DNA of 64,000 nt from contig OY730171.1 in the NCBI GenBank assembly GCA_963422465.1, positions 3,162,001 to 3,226,000 on the forward strand. Reading direction: 5' to 3'. Below are positions 35,685 through 46,328 of the stretch, one piece after another; within the stretch, counting starts at the first letter, position 1, and each line of letters opens with the position of its first letter. The DNA comes from Lichina pygmaea. Its lineage: Eukaryota > Ascomycota > Lichinomycetes > Lichinales > Lichinaceae. The position numbers were made by a program, and so were the translations under genes. Under the pieces are notes generated by a model. The model was given only the letters and a program-made list of their open reading frames with translations, had not been told where the DNA came from and ran no database searches.

Positions 35685-36392
35685 ATCAAACTGGAGATCT
35701 TGTTTGGCTGAATACCAAGAACATCAGAATATGCCACCTATGCAAAAAGCTTGACAACAAGTGGATTAGACTATTCAAGGTGTTGAAGACAGTCGGAAGC
35801 TGTGTCTGCCATCTGGAGCTTCCACACACTCTCAAGATCTACTCTGTCTTTCATGTTTCCCTTCTATGTCTGACACCTGCTAATCCTATCCCTGGCTAAT
35901 CAAATAAACACCCTGGCCCTGTCATTGGTCAAGACACAGATGAAGAGTTCCAGGTTAAAGAAATCCTTGACTCTAAGCTAGCAATATCTTGACAGAAGTT
36001 CAAGTACCTGGTCAAATAGTCCAGATAGCTAATTGAAGATGCTACTGAAAAGTCTATTGAGTATCTTGATAACACCAAAGACACTATCTACAACTTCCAT
36101 GAGAAATACCCAAGGAAACCACAGCTACAGAACTACACCCACAAGTGGCCTAAGACTCACAGGAGTTCGCTATGTGAAGGAGGGGGGTAATGTCACAGTT
36201 CTGGCCCAGTTGTATATCTGGCACAAGTCACACACCTTGCCAGGAAGTTCCATCTGCACTGTTGCCTGTTTGCTCTGCTATTGCCTTGTTGCATATCTGG
36301 CACAAGTCACACACCTTGCCAGAAAGTTCCATCTGCACTGTTGCCTGCTTGCTCCACTGTATCCCCTGCCTATAAGAACTTCTTCTGCTTCC

Positions 36393-37112
36393 TGTTGCAG
36401 TCTGTACCATACTGTCCTAACTGAGTATAGGATTAAGGGTGAGATGTGGAAGGCAGGTTGGTTCTCGCAGGAGAGGAGTGTCAAGGAGTGTGAAGGGGTT
36501 TGGTGGAACATGGTGGTGGTGACACCTGATCAATAGCTTCGTACAAAAGGATTGTATTGAAGTAGATCTAGTTGTCTGGATCACAACATGAGTTGAAGAC
36601 AATTGTTCCATAGAGGAACTATTGCCAGACTATATAGTGCTGGCCAGTCAAGACAATCAAGATTATCTTGACAGTCTTGACATCAAGACAGGTGAGATTG
36701 TCTTGACAGTCCCACTATGTTATGCACTCTGCGTCAAGACAGGTGAGATTGTCTTGACAGTCTCACCATGTTATACACCCTGCGTCAAGACAGGTGAGAT
36801 TGTCTTGATGCTTTATGCACACTGCATCAAGACTGGTGAGGCTGTCTTGATGCTTCCTGCATCCTGCATCAAGACTGGTGAGATTGTCTTGATGCTCCAT
36901 GCATGCTGCATCAAGCCACCTGTGTGTGTCTTGACAGTCACGTGACCCCTTGTTGGTTGGTCACTTGACTTCGATGGTGTCCTTGTGCCTGGCCTGTGGC
37001 CTGATTGTCTATAAATGAGTGGCTCCTATCCCAGGGGTTGTAACACTACCCTTCTCTCCTTCATTCATCATCCTGATGAATTCTTGAGTATGTCTGCGAA
37101 ATCATCAGACAA
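36393..37112 (-). mobile_element. Gypsy element 2 family: 3' LTR plus start of antisense ORF, inverted copy
   Basis: LTR 36393-37045 (about 653 bp, TGTTGCAG...TTGTAACA as read on the plus strand) is the reverse complement of the LTR family at 41258-41802. It is followed by a pyrimidine-rich stretch (the polypurine tract seen from the other strand) and an ATG at 37090 (MSAKSSDKPK) equivalent in place to the antisense ORF of the other gypsy copies. The rest is missing; LINE C starts here. The left edge cuts into the 3' LTR of gypsy element 1. Confidence 0.65.
36684..36913 (+). repeat. Minisatellite inside LTR, about 42-51-bp units
   Basis: Five units starting CAAGACAGGTGAGATTGTCT or CAAGACTGGTGAG, the first two of about 51 bp and the rest of about 42 bp. 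Each unit can form a hairpin because CAAGAC at its start pairs with GTCTTG inside it. The related LTR at 41258-41802 has a different minisatellite at the same place. Confidence 0.85.
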
Positions 37113-39523
37113 GCCAAAAGAAAGACATTCAGAACACATCTCCACCAGCTAGCAGAAACCCAGGACTACTGGAGAATTGCCAAATAGGGAAAAGAAAAAG
37201 CCGGCAAAGTTCCTGACCTACCAATAGTCCCAGAACTTATAGGACAACAAGGACAGCTGGCAAAGTCTTTTGAAGAGAAAACAGAAGCTTTCAGGACTCA
37301 ATTCTTCCCTCTTCCCCTACAGCCAGAGCCAGAGGAACAGGACCTGCCAGAAGAAACCCAGGAATGGCAACTATCCCAAGAAGTCTCCAAGGAAGAAGTA
37401 CAAGAGGTTCTAAAGAAGAAAAAACCTCTCTCAGCACCAGGCCAAGATACTCTACCAAATGCATTTCTAAGAGCACTGGGAGACCCTTTCAACAAAAGAA
37501 TTGCTAAGGTTTTGGAGGCTTGCTGGAGACTGGAATACTTTCCAGACAGGTACAAGTCAGCCAAGACAATCTGCCTAAGGAAACCTGGCAAGGGATCCTA
37601 CTGTCAAGCAAAAGCATGGCGCCCTATAGCTCTCCTGAATACAATTGGGAAGCTAATGGAAGCTATTGCAGCTGCAAGACTAAGTGAACTAGCTGAGAAA
37701 GAAAATCTCTTGCCAGAAATCCAGATGGGATTCAGAAAAGGAAGATCAACAGAATCAGCACTTTTTCTTCTGACCTCCCAGGTAGAAAAGATCTGGAAAG
37801 AAGGAATGGTTGCTAGTCTTCTCTCTCTAGACATCTCTGGAGCGTATGACAGAGTCTTGCCAGAAGTTCTCAGAAAGATCCTGATTAAGAGAATGATTCC
37901 TAAGTGGTTTGTATCCTGGATCTTTTCCTTCACTACTTCACGTACTACCTCTCTGGTGTTTGATGACTCAGAATCCCCCCAGTTCCCTATATACTGTGGA
38001 GTCTCTCAAGGATCACCTTTCTCTCCTATTCTATTTCTTTTCTATATCTCAGAACTGCACAATACTGTACACACCCCTGAGAAAGGAGTTTCAGCACTTG
38101 GTTTTGCAGATGACACTAATCTTCTTGCATTCTCCTCCTCCTTGAAAAGCAACCTTCTCAAGTTGAAGTCTACACATTCCAAATGTCAGGACTGGGCAAG
38201 AAAACATAGTATGAAGTTTGCACCTGAAAAGTATGAACTTCTCCATTTTTCTAGAAGAAGAAGAGACAATCTTCAGCTCAGTCTAAGACTTGGAGAAGTG
38301 GTACTTCAACCAAAAGAAGAAGTGCGCATCTTGGGACTTTACTTTGACTCAAAACTTGTCTGGAAAAAACACCAAAAAATCATGTCACAGAAAGCCTCCA
38401 AATATTTCTCAGCTTTATCCAGAACAACCTACTCTACTTGGGGACTACCAGTTCTAACAGCACGTCATGTCTACACTGCTATACTAAGATCTCTTCTTAG
38501 TTATGCAGTAGGAGTCTGGTTCAATCCCCCAAAGAAACTCTCTAATATTATTTCATTATCTACTTTCCAAAATAAATGTTTAAGAACTATAGGAGGTGTC
38601 TTTAAAGCCACTCCTATTTTCCTACTTGAATCAGAACTATTTCTACCCTCTCTAGACTTATACTTCAAGCTGAGAACAGTATGTTTTCTTTCATCTTTCT
38701 ATTCAAACACACTACCCAACTCTCCTTCTACACTTCTCCACAAACTACACAGTCAAATTTCTCTCTATGTTTCTTCTCTCAGAACTACACCAAAGTCTCT
38801 GACAACTATTTCTCTAAACTGGAGAACAGTCTGGCTGGAACAACTAACTACTAACCAAGACTTCTCAAAGAAAAGTCTACAGGAGGTTTTCCACAAAGAA
38901 TGGGAAGCCAGATGGCAGGTAAGCAGAGGAAATTGTTCTGCTATTTGGGACATGTTCACCAGAAGGCCACAGAAGAAAAACCTCAATATCTTCAAAGATT
39001 TGAGAAAAGCTGAGTCTAGTCTATTTCTTCAAATTCTGTCAGCAAGAATAGGACTGGCCAGTTTTCTTTTCAGAGCAAATGTTCCAGACTTTAACTCCCC
39101 TCTATGCACATGTGGTTTTGGAGAAGAAACAGCCCAACACATCACTTTTTTCTGTAACAAATTTTCAAACCAAAGACAACAAGTCCAATTCCCTCTACAA
39201 GATTTCCCATCTATCTTATTCTCCTCCAAGCTACTTCCTAAACTTCTTTTCTGGTTTATGTCTTTGAAAAGACTTGACCAGTTCAACCTAGCCCACCAAC
39301 TCTCTTTCTAAGCTCTACCAAGTCAACTGTTTGTTTTAACAAATAGCTACATGTACAAATTTCCTTAGCTACTGTATATTCCACAAGATTTTCCCTAGTC
39401 TCTCCCAAGCTCCAGTTTTTATTCCTCCAAAGGTTTTCTGGAGAAACAAACATGTACCTAGAAGTTCTGCATGGCTCTACAGCTAAATCAGTGTAAGAAT
39501 AAAGTAAATAAAATAAAAATAAG
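37113..39523 (+). mobile_element. LINE C: non-LTR retrotransposon of family 2, 5'-truncated
   Basis: Starts in the middle of ORF2. The long frame 37512-39311 carries reverse transcriptase (LRKPGKGSYCQAKAWRPIAL, SLDISGAYDRVLPE, GVSQGSPFSPILF, catalytic GFADDTNLLAF) and a C-terminal zinc motif (CTCGFGEETAQHITFFC). The upstream part 37117-37511 is the same protein in a different frame or with stops. It is clearly related to but distinct from family 1 (LINEs A and B). The 3' end has TTCTGCATGGCTCTACAGCT, CAGTGTAAGAATAAA and an AATAAA-type tail to about 39523. The RT half is an unbroken 599 aa, so this copy is fairly young for the block. Confidence 0.87.
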
Positions 39524-40713
39524 GAACTACCACGATAATCCAGCACATAGTCACCCAGGAATCTCCAAGACCACAGACCTTATCCAACAGGCAGGGAACA
39601 ATATCATTAACCTCTGACAACATGTCACAAGCTACATCAGCAAGTGTCTACTATGCCAGAAAAACAAACATGGAAGACATAAGCCATACAGAGAAGGACA
39701 CCCGAACACAATACCGAGAGGCCTGTGGGAAGACATGTCAATAGACTTCATCATAAAGCTACCCAAGTCCAAAGACCTAGTCACAGGAATCACCTACGAC
39801 TTGATTATGGTGATAGTGGACAGATTCACAAAATATCTAATAGTGGTACTATTCAAGGAGACCCACACAGTGGAACAGTTGGGACACCTCTTACTGGACA
39901 GATTGGTCAGAGACCACAGAGTTCCAATCATGATCATTACAGACAGAGACAAACTCTTCATATCCAACTACTGGAAGACAATCAGTGCAGCCATGGGAAC
40001 AAAACCCAAAATGTCTACAGCCTATCACCCACGAACTGACAGCCAGACAGAGCAAGCAAACCAAGTCCTGGAGACTTACTTACAGTATTACATCAACCAG
40101 ACCCACAGCAATTGGGTACAGTTATTACTGGTGGCACAGCTGGCAATCAACCAGCACAGATCAGACTCAACAAAGGAATCACTATTTTTTGCCAATTTTG
40201 GATGACATGTGAACATCAGGATGCTAAGCAGAGCTTCACCAAACACGGAGAAGGCACTCCAACATGACAAGCTCCTACGACAAACACACACAATGATGAG
40301 GCACTACCTTCAAGAGACCTCAGAAAGAATGCAATGTCAAATAGACAAGAAATCGAAAATGGCACCTCAGCTGAAGAAGGGGGATAAAGTCTACCTCCTC
40401 ACAAGAAATTGGAAAACAAAGAAACCAAAGACAAAGAAACTTGACAACATCAAGGTCGGACTATTTTCAGTCGAAGAAAAAACAGGACCAGTCAATGTCA
40501 AGATACAACTACCAAGAGATGCCAGAGTCCATCTAAACTTTCATATATTGATGATTGAACCAGCCGACCAGAGCACACCCTTGCAGGAAACATTCTATTA
40601 CCAACCTGAAGAAGAACAAGAGTTCGAAGTTGAACAGATCCTGGCTAGGAAAGGTCAGCAATACCTTGTCAAGTGGAAAGAATACCCAGACTCGGAAAAT
40701 ACCTGGGAACCAC

Positions 40714-41214
40714 TCAAGAACCTCGTGAACTGCCAGCTTCTTCTGCGACAGTTTCGGCAGGAGCAGGACTGAACAGCTCAGCCTGCAGGAGGGATGTGTC
40801 AATGACTGACCAAGTCAAATCCTCGCCATCTGACTCTATCTCTTTCACCAAGCACTGAAGCTTCTGCCTTGCACAGACCTCAGCGCCCTCCAACACCTTT
40901 CACTTCTGAGACAGACAAGCCTGCACTGTGGCAAGTTGTTCAAAGAGTGCGTCGCGTGTTGCCTTGTCAGCGGCCACATCCTCACAGACGTTGTCCCGGG
41001 ACATGTTCAGAGATTCCCAGGACACAGAGACACAAGACCTTCCACGCCGAGTGCACACACCACATTTCAACTTATTGTCTTCTCCCAACATCTGGAAGCA
41101 TAGACAACCACAGAGAACACAAAAGTTGCAGGGCGTACGTGAAACAAAACCCTGATTGTGGATTTGAGCAGTAAGCTGAGTTCAGCTAACAGTCGCACGT
41201 GACTTTAGAGGCAT
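40714..41214 (-). pseudogene. Antisense ORF region of gypsy element 2 (cysteine-motif protein)
   Basis: Runs opposite to pol between the chromodomain and the 3' LTR. It holds a C-x2-C-x6-C motif (KCGVCTRRGRSC) preceded by further Cys residues, followed by a charged, helix-prone region. This matches in position and style the antisense ORF at 55111-55641. Its 3' end overlaps the end of pol tail to tail. It is decayed; the reading frame is not whole. Confidence 0.6.
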
Positions 41215-41257
41215 GACCAGATTTCATCAAGATGATGAAAGATGGAGAGGAGGATAG

Positions 41258-41802
41258 TGTTACAACCCAGGAGGAACACAGTCTTTATATACTCACAGAA
41301 AGCAGCAGACAGGATACTGGACGGAAGTACCAGGCAGTGTGACACGGGAACCAGTCACATGACCGGCGAGACAAACCAGGGGGTGCTTGCCACAGCATGC
41401 ATATGCACGAACAAGTGAGCAAAGTGAGCAGAGCTCACCCAGCTCACCGCAGCGTGCATGAAAAGTGAGCAAAGTGAGCAGAGCTCACCCAGCTCGCTGC
41501 AGCGTGCATGAACAAGTGAGCAAAGTGAGCAGAGCTCACTGTGCTCACGAACTGGGCACTATATAGTCTGGCGATAGTTCCCTTATGGAATGATCATCTT
41601 CAACTCATGTTGTGATCCAGACAACTAGATCTACTTCAATACAATCCTTTTGTACGAAGCTGTTGATCAGGTGTCACCACCACCACGTTCCACCAAACCC
41701 CTTTGCGCTCCTTGACACTCCTCTCCTGCGAGAACTAACCCGCCTTCCACCTCTCACCCTAATCCTATACTCGGATAGGACAGTACAGTACAGACCGCAA
41801 CA
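41258..41802 (+). repeat. 3' LTR of gypsy element 2
   Basis: 545 bp with TG...CA ends, preceded by a purine tract. It contains TATA-like sequences on both strands (TATATAAAG reading leftward near 41283-41291; CTATATAG near 41560) and a minisatellite. An inverted relative lies at 36393-37045. Confidence 0.78.
41404..41553 (+). repeat. Minisatellite inside LTR, units of about 50-55 bp
   Basis: Nearly three units, each containing GTGAGCAAAGTGAGCAGAGC followed by TCAC and a GCAGCGTGCATGAA-type spacer. GTGAGC and GCTCAC inside each unit are inverted repeats. Confidence 0.88.
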
Positions 41803-43024
41803 GCCATGTGAAGAAGGGGGGTAATGTCACAGTTCTGGCCCAGTTGCATATCTGGCACAAGTCACACACCTTGCTGGGAAGTCCTATCTGCACTGTTGCC
41901 TGCTTGCTCCGCTGTTGCCTGATCCCCTGCCTATAAGAACTTCTCCTGCTCCCCCAGCTTCTTCTCTTCTTCTTTTCTCTTTTCCTTCCTTGTCTTTTGT
42001 CTTGTACATCAATCCAAGTCTCAAGTCTCAAGCCAAGTCAGGTCAAGGTTACTGAATCAGTTAGGCTCAAGTTCTGCTCTGCTATTACCTTGTCACAAAC
42101 ATTAAGTACTGTCTCACCAACAGCTACAGACAACAACACACTCAAAGTGTGTTGTTTGTCACTATCAGATTCACAGAGTACGACTTTGTCCTGGGATAGC
42201 TGTGGCTTATGTCCAAGAACCCCAATATCCACTGGACTCAGCAAACATAGTGTTACCATCAAAACTCTTGTGTCATGTCTGAGTACATTGCCAGCAAGAC
42301 TGTCAACAACAGTATCATAACACCAGATCTGCCAAAGCTTGTGGATTGGTGTTTCTGCACTACCTACAAGCCAGACAAGACTTGTATTTCCATAGCTAAC
42401 TCAGACCAGCCAACAGTGACTTAAGTCAAGTTACTGAAGAAACTGCACAACTACACTGATATGTTCTCAGAGAAGATAGCAAGGGAGTTACCAAGCCACA
42501 CCCCTCATGATCACACAATCAACTTTGTCAGGGGAGACCTACCAAAGAGTCCAATTTACAAGCTCTCCAAGAAGAAGCTGGGTATCCTAAAAGAATACCT
42601 AGACAACAACCTGAGTAAAGGCTGGATACACAGGTCAAGATCATCTGCCAGCACACCCATTGTCACGGTTCTGGCCCAGTTGCATATCTGGCACAAGTCA
42701 CACACCTTGCCGGGAAGTCCCATCTGCACTGTTGCCTGCTTGCTCCGCTGTTGTCACGGTTCTGGCCCAGTTGCATATCTGGCACAAGTCACACACCTTG
42801 CCAGGAAGTCCCATCTGCACTGTTGCCTGCTTGCTCCACTGTTGCCTGATCCTCTGCCTATAAGAACTTCTCCTGCTCCCCCAGCTTCTTCTCTTCTTCT
42901 TTTCTCTTTTCCTTCCTTGTCTTTCATCTTGTACATCAATCCAAGTCTCAAGTCTCAAGCCAAGTCAGGTCAAGGTTACTGAATCAGTTAGGCTCGAGTT
43001 CTGCTCTGCCATTGCCTTGTCACA
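41803..43024 (+). mobile_element. LTR-flanked remnant of gypsy element 1 family
   Basis: Short pol-end remnant with purine tract (41803-41824), LTR 41825-42097 (273 bp), 563 bp of internal-looking sequence (42098-42660) and LTR 42661-43024. The internal piece resembles the protease-to-RT start of gypsy pol (SHTPHDHTINFVRGDLPKSP, IYKLSKKKLGILKEYLDNNL), not the region that normally follows a 5' LTR. It is therefore a recombined remnant and not a whole element. It is broken and incomplete. Confidence 0.75.
42661..43024 (+). repeat. LTR with tandem duplication of its first 91 bp
   Basis: The segment 42661-42751 repeats the first 91 bp of the complete 273-bp LTR at 42752-43024. A similar partial duplication of the 5' part is present in the LTR at 36191. 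I see no matching target duplication around it. Confidence 0.85.
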
Positions 43025-43049
43025 GTCACAATCTCCCACCATACTTGAC

Positions 43050-43780
43050 ACTCAGATTCTCAAGTAGTGTTCATCTCAGCCAGCTCTTTCTCTGCAGTCT
43101 TCTTCTCTTGTGCAGTCTCTGGTCTCCAGATATAGCATAGTCCTTTCTTGTTGTACAAGAAAGATCTCCAGAACATGAACTCTGTAATCTTTTTCCAGTG
43201 CCACTGAATAACTGTCTTATTGTAGTGTTCTTCCAGTGTCCACCAGAGTCAAGTCCCACTCTGTTGATAACCTAGAACAACTTCTGTCTTATCTGTCTAT
43301 ATCATATTCTTCCAGTCTTCTAGAGTCTTCTCTTTGTGTTCTATTGCAAACTGCAATCAAGCAGCTTTTATCACTGGAGATAGAATAGGCTTGCATGTTG
43401 TTTTGAGCTTTCAGAAACAATTGTGATGAAGGATTCGCTGGACTGTAGACTCAAGCAGACACTGGAAACTTGTAGCTGATGTCAAGAGCAGACATTTCTT
43501 GTCTATGACAATTCTTCCTGACTAGGTCAAGAAGATCTTTGGTCTGCTACTTATTTAGAGCTTTCAGTCAACCAGTTCATGGAGTGTTCTTGAAGAACTT
43601 GTCCTGGAAGACTGTATTGGTGACTGGATTGTAGCCACACTTGTACACAAGTTGACAAATTTGATAGATAGTGCTGAAAGAAAGACCTGTGAGGTTGATG
43701 ATATAATTTACAGAGACACTCTCCTCAAGAAGAGCAAATACACGTGCTTTCTGCAAGATACTGATGGCTTTATTACCCAT
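43050..43780 (-). pseudogene. Tc1/mariner-type transposase fossil
   Basis: The minus frame starts MGNKAISILQKARVFALLEE with a helix-turn-helix (VNYIINLTGLSFSTIYQI) and runs 67 aa to a stop at 43577. Beyond that, fragments in shifted frames match the fungal Tc1-like pattern, including a LGYQ-type catalytic block and CYIWRPETAQEKK near the C-terminus (about 43100). Several stops and frameshifts break it (one near 43577, others near 43450, 43330 and 43250). Terminal inverted repeats are not obvious. CpG is depleted, so it is an old DNA transposon copy. Confidence 0.75.
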
Positions 43781-44484
43781 GGTGTTGGTGATGTGGGTGG
43801 TGTCAGTTGCAGATTTAGGTGGTGATCTCCAGTCTCATCACTTTTTGGAGGGATTGCAAATACTTTTGTCACTGGCTTCTGTAGGTCATCTTTCATTGTG
43901 CAAGTGTGAGACTTGACTGAGCCACATGCTGAGCCACAAGTGCCATAAGTTCTGAGATATCAAGCAGTGGGACAGCTAAGATGTGGCTCAAAATTAAGTA
44001 TGTGTGAACATGATGGAGATGACAGCTGGTAATGTAAATAACATATGTAGAGACAAAAGTCTCAACAGCTTACTCCTTGGTTTGCCACTGTCACTTCTTG
44101 ACAATCAATCAAGTTTTGGTGTTTATAAGTACGTAACATACAGCATGCAGTCTTCAACACCGCTACTACTTCCATCAATTTGCATGAGAGCTGCAGAGAC
44201 TTTTCTTAGCTACTTGTACGTTACGTACCTCACACGTACAATACATACTTGTATGTACATCTCTTCCACAAACCCTCGTACCTTCTTACGTAAGCTTTTC
44301 CCTCACTTGGCTTTACTCCGCACAGCATTAGTAAGCAGTACGAGTGATTAGTCAGCGTGGTCAGCTCCTGAACCCCTGTGGAATTTTTCGGAGCAATGCA
44401 GCTTTTCTTGCCCACCAACCCCCGTCGTCTCCATATCCAATATCCTCCACATTGCCCTGTCTTTCGTTCTTGTCCCATCTCACA
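43781..44484. other. End of transposon block and promoter of the phosphate carrier gene
   Basis: CpG-poor sequence up to about 44130. After that GTAC words appear (44135-44290), as in other host intergenic DNA here. The last 150 bp is the likely promoter and 5' UTR of the carrier gene. Confidence 0.5.
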
Positions 44485-45584
44485 ATGGCTGCCGCACCTC
44501 CAAGGAGCGCTACCGGCTCAGGGAAGCTCGATGGCGCCATCGAGAAGGTTGCCGCGCATACTCCGGAGAAGCCAACAGGGCTCGGGCTATATGCGCGCTT
44601 CGCCTTTGCGGGAGCGGTCTGTTGCTCTGTGACACACGGTGCATTGACGCCCGTGGACGTGTGAGTGTCTTCGAGTCCTGAATCGAAACTCCGTCTTCTA
44701 ACGTGGACGCTGCACAGTGTCAAGACCAGGATCCAGTTGGACCCGGTCGTGTATAACAATGGCATGGTCGGCGGTTTTCGAAAGGTCATCGCGAATGAAG
44801 GCGCCGGCGCGCTCCTGACGGGATTTGGTCCCACCGCCGCTGGCTACTTCCTGCAAGGCGCCTTCAAGTTTGGAGGGTATGAGCTGTTCAAGCAGCAGTT
44901 CATCAACTACCTCGGCTACGAAACTGCGTCGAAGAACCGAACGGCCGTTTATCTGGCTTCCTCTGCCATGGCCGAGTTCTTTGCCGACATCGCCCTGTGT
45001 CCTCTAGAGGCTACTCGCATCAGACTGGTCTCGGAACCGACGTTCGCCAGCGGCTTGCTCAGCGGCTTTGGCAAGATTGCCCGGAATGAAGGCCTCATGG
45101 CGTTCTACTCCGGCTTCGGTCCCATCCTCTTCAAACAGTGAGTAGCCCTTTACCGCGTCCTCACAGCGTTGTCCTGTCCGGTGCTCAAGACGGGAATAGG
45201 ATTCCCTACACGATGGCCAAGTTTGTGGTCTACGAGAAGGTCTCAGAAGTCTTTTACCGGAACGTGGACAAGTCGACCCTTTCGAGTGGCGGCGTTACGG
45301 GCATCAACCTCGGATCGGGTCTCATTGCTGGCTTTGCCGCAGCTCTCGTGTCGCAGCCAGCCGACACCATGCTCAGCAAGATCAACAAGACCAAGGGTGC
45401 CCCCGGCGAAGGCACGACCAGCCGCCTGATTAAGATCGGCCGCGAGCTCGGTTTCCGGGGTAGCTTTGCCGGCATCGGCGCCCGCCTGGTCATGGTCGGC
45501 ACCCTCACAGCAGGGCAGTTTGCGATCTACGGTGACATCAAGCGGCTCATGAACGCCACCGGGGGAGTTGAAATAGCCAAATAA
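44485..45584 (+). CDS. Mitochondrial phosphate carrier (MIR1/PIC2 type)
   Basis: Inner-membrane carrier that imports phosphate into the mitochondrial matrix for ATP synthesis. Three exons: 44485-44660, 44718-45137 and 45200-45584; 326 aa, introns 44661-44717 and 45138-45199, all junctions in phase. It has three mitochondrial carrier repeats with signature motifs [22 protein letters not shown] and [11 protein letters not shown]; the last is typical of phosphate carriers. Also seen are [46 protein letters not shown] (split here only for description) and [14 protein letters not shown]. It ends GVEIAK. It is the only clear host gene between the two transposon blocks. Whether it is the MIR1 or PIC2 paralogue cannot be said. 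Confidence 0.95.
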
Positions 45585-46328
45585 AGAGGATTCTCTATCT
45601 CTCTCCCGGTTGCGATGCTTGTCACAGTCCACCTTTCTTTCACCGCATGTTCTCTCACGGCATAGATTGTCCTGTTTCAAGCGTGACGTCCACGAACGCA
45701 TTTGTACCAGGCGACTAGATCCTGAAGCAGAGCAAGGATTTAGTCTTTGACCTTTTGATTTTGGACATCTTTGTCTCGCTTGGGAGCTGTCACACGCACG
45801 GAGATGAAGTGTACCATTGCAGCACGTGGTTGGACGATCAGACACAGAGCGGACCTTGAAAAAGGGGCCGCTCTGCCAATGACTAAGCCACACCTTTCCT
45901 TACTCAGCAGAAGAATGGCATGTGAAAGGACAGGCTTACCTCTCACTCCTCCTGGTGAGGGCGGAATCCTTCTGTTCACAGTCTTCTTGATTAAAATGTA
46001 CTTGATTCCGGCGTGTCTGGGTACCCTGATTGATAGCCTTTCAGATCTCTATACAAGTACTGTACATTTGATGCACAGCTCAGCCGCCAGCCCCTCTTGG
46101 CCGCTTTGGAGGAGGTTCCCCACCACTTCCTCCATGTGGGCTGCCCCTATCCAGTCTTGACTTTTTCATGTAAGTTCTGCTACGGTATATAAGGGCCCAG
46201 TGGTCTTCAACCTAGCCGGTCGATCGACAACCAGTTCACACGTCCGCAGCTAGGACCAAAACGACTTGAGTCAGTTCAAACAATACCCTTCCAAGACGAC
46301 GTTGCTATTCCAAAGTAATTCTGTCCAG
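45585..46328. other. Intergenic stretch downstream of the carrier gene
   Basis: Open frames are short and unconvincing. A TATA-like TATATAAGG lies near 46187, about 140 bp upstream of a candidate start codon at 46329. Confidence 0.45.

Larger units (their letters stand above)
29904..36394 (+). mobile_element. Ty3/gypsy element 1 (chromovirus-like), decayed, with nested insertions
   Basis: The 5' LTR at 29904-30170 (267 bp, TGTCACAG...TTGTCACA) and a 3' LTR starting at 36191 and cut short at about 36392. Internal parts in order: gag-like frame (from 30253), zinc knuckle (YFYCGNQGHVSTFC), a protease region, reverse transcriptase ([22 protein letters not shown] box), RNase H, integrase (AYHPETNSQTEQ-like block) and a chromodomain-like end up to about 36165. 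Interrupted by a minus-strand LINE fragment (31984-32768) and a SINE (35249-35684). It is broken in many places, a dozen or more, and CpG-poor, so it is an old fossil. Confidence 0.88.
39524..41802 (+). mobile_element. Ty3/gypsy element 2: integrase-chromodomain end, antisense ORF and 3' LTR
   Basis: Only the 3' part of the element is present. The integrase zinc-binding and core region (KCLLCQKNKHGRHKPY, MSIDFIIKLPKSKDL, AYHPRTDSQTEQ) leads to a C-terminal chromodomain (EFEVEQILARK, YLVKWKEYPDSENTWEP) ending at 40772. Then comes a short antisense ORF region (about 41214-40714), a purine-rich tract (about 41238-41257) and a 3' LTR at 41258-41802 (TGTTACAACC...CCGCAACA). The element is broken in a few places in this part and its 5' half is absent; LINE C sits at the break. 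It keeps some CpG, so it seems younger than gypsy element 1. Confidence 0.85.

Noticed and set aside
36684-36913. CRISPR-like array
   Set aside because: Repeats are contiguous minisatellite units without unique spacers, inside an LTR of a eukaryotic element.
41404-41553. CRISPR-like array
   Set aside because: Same reasons: tandem minisatellite in an LTR of a fungal retroelement.
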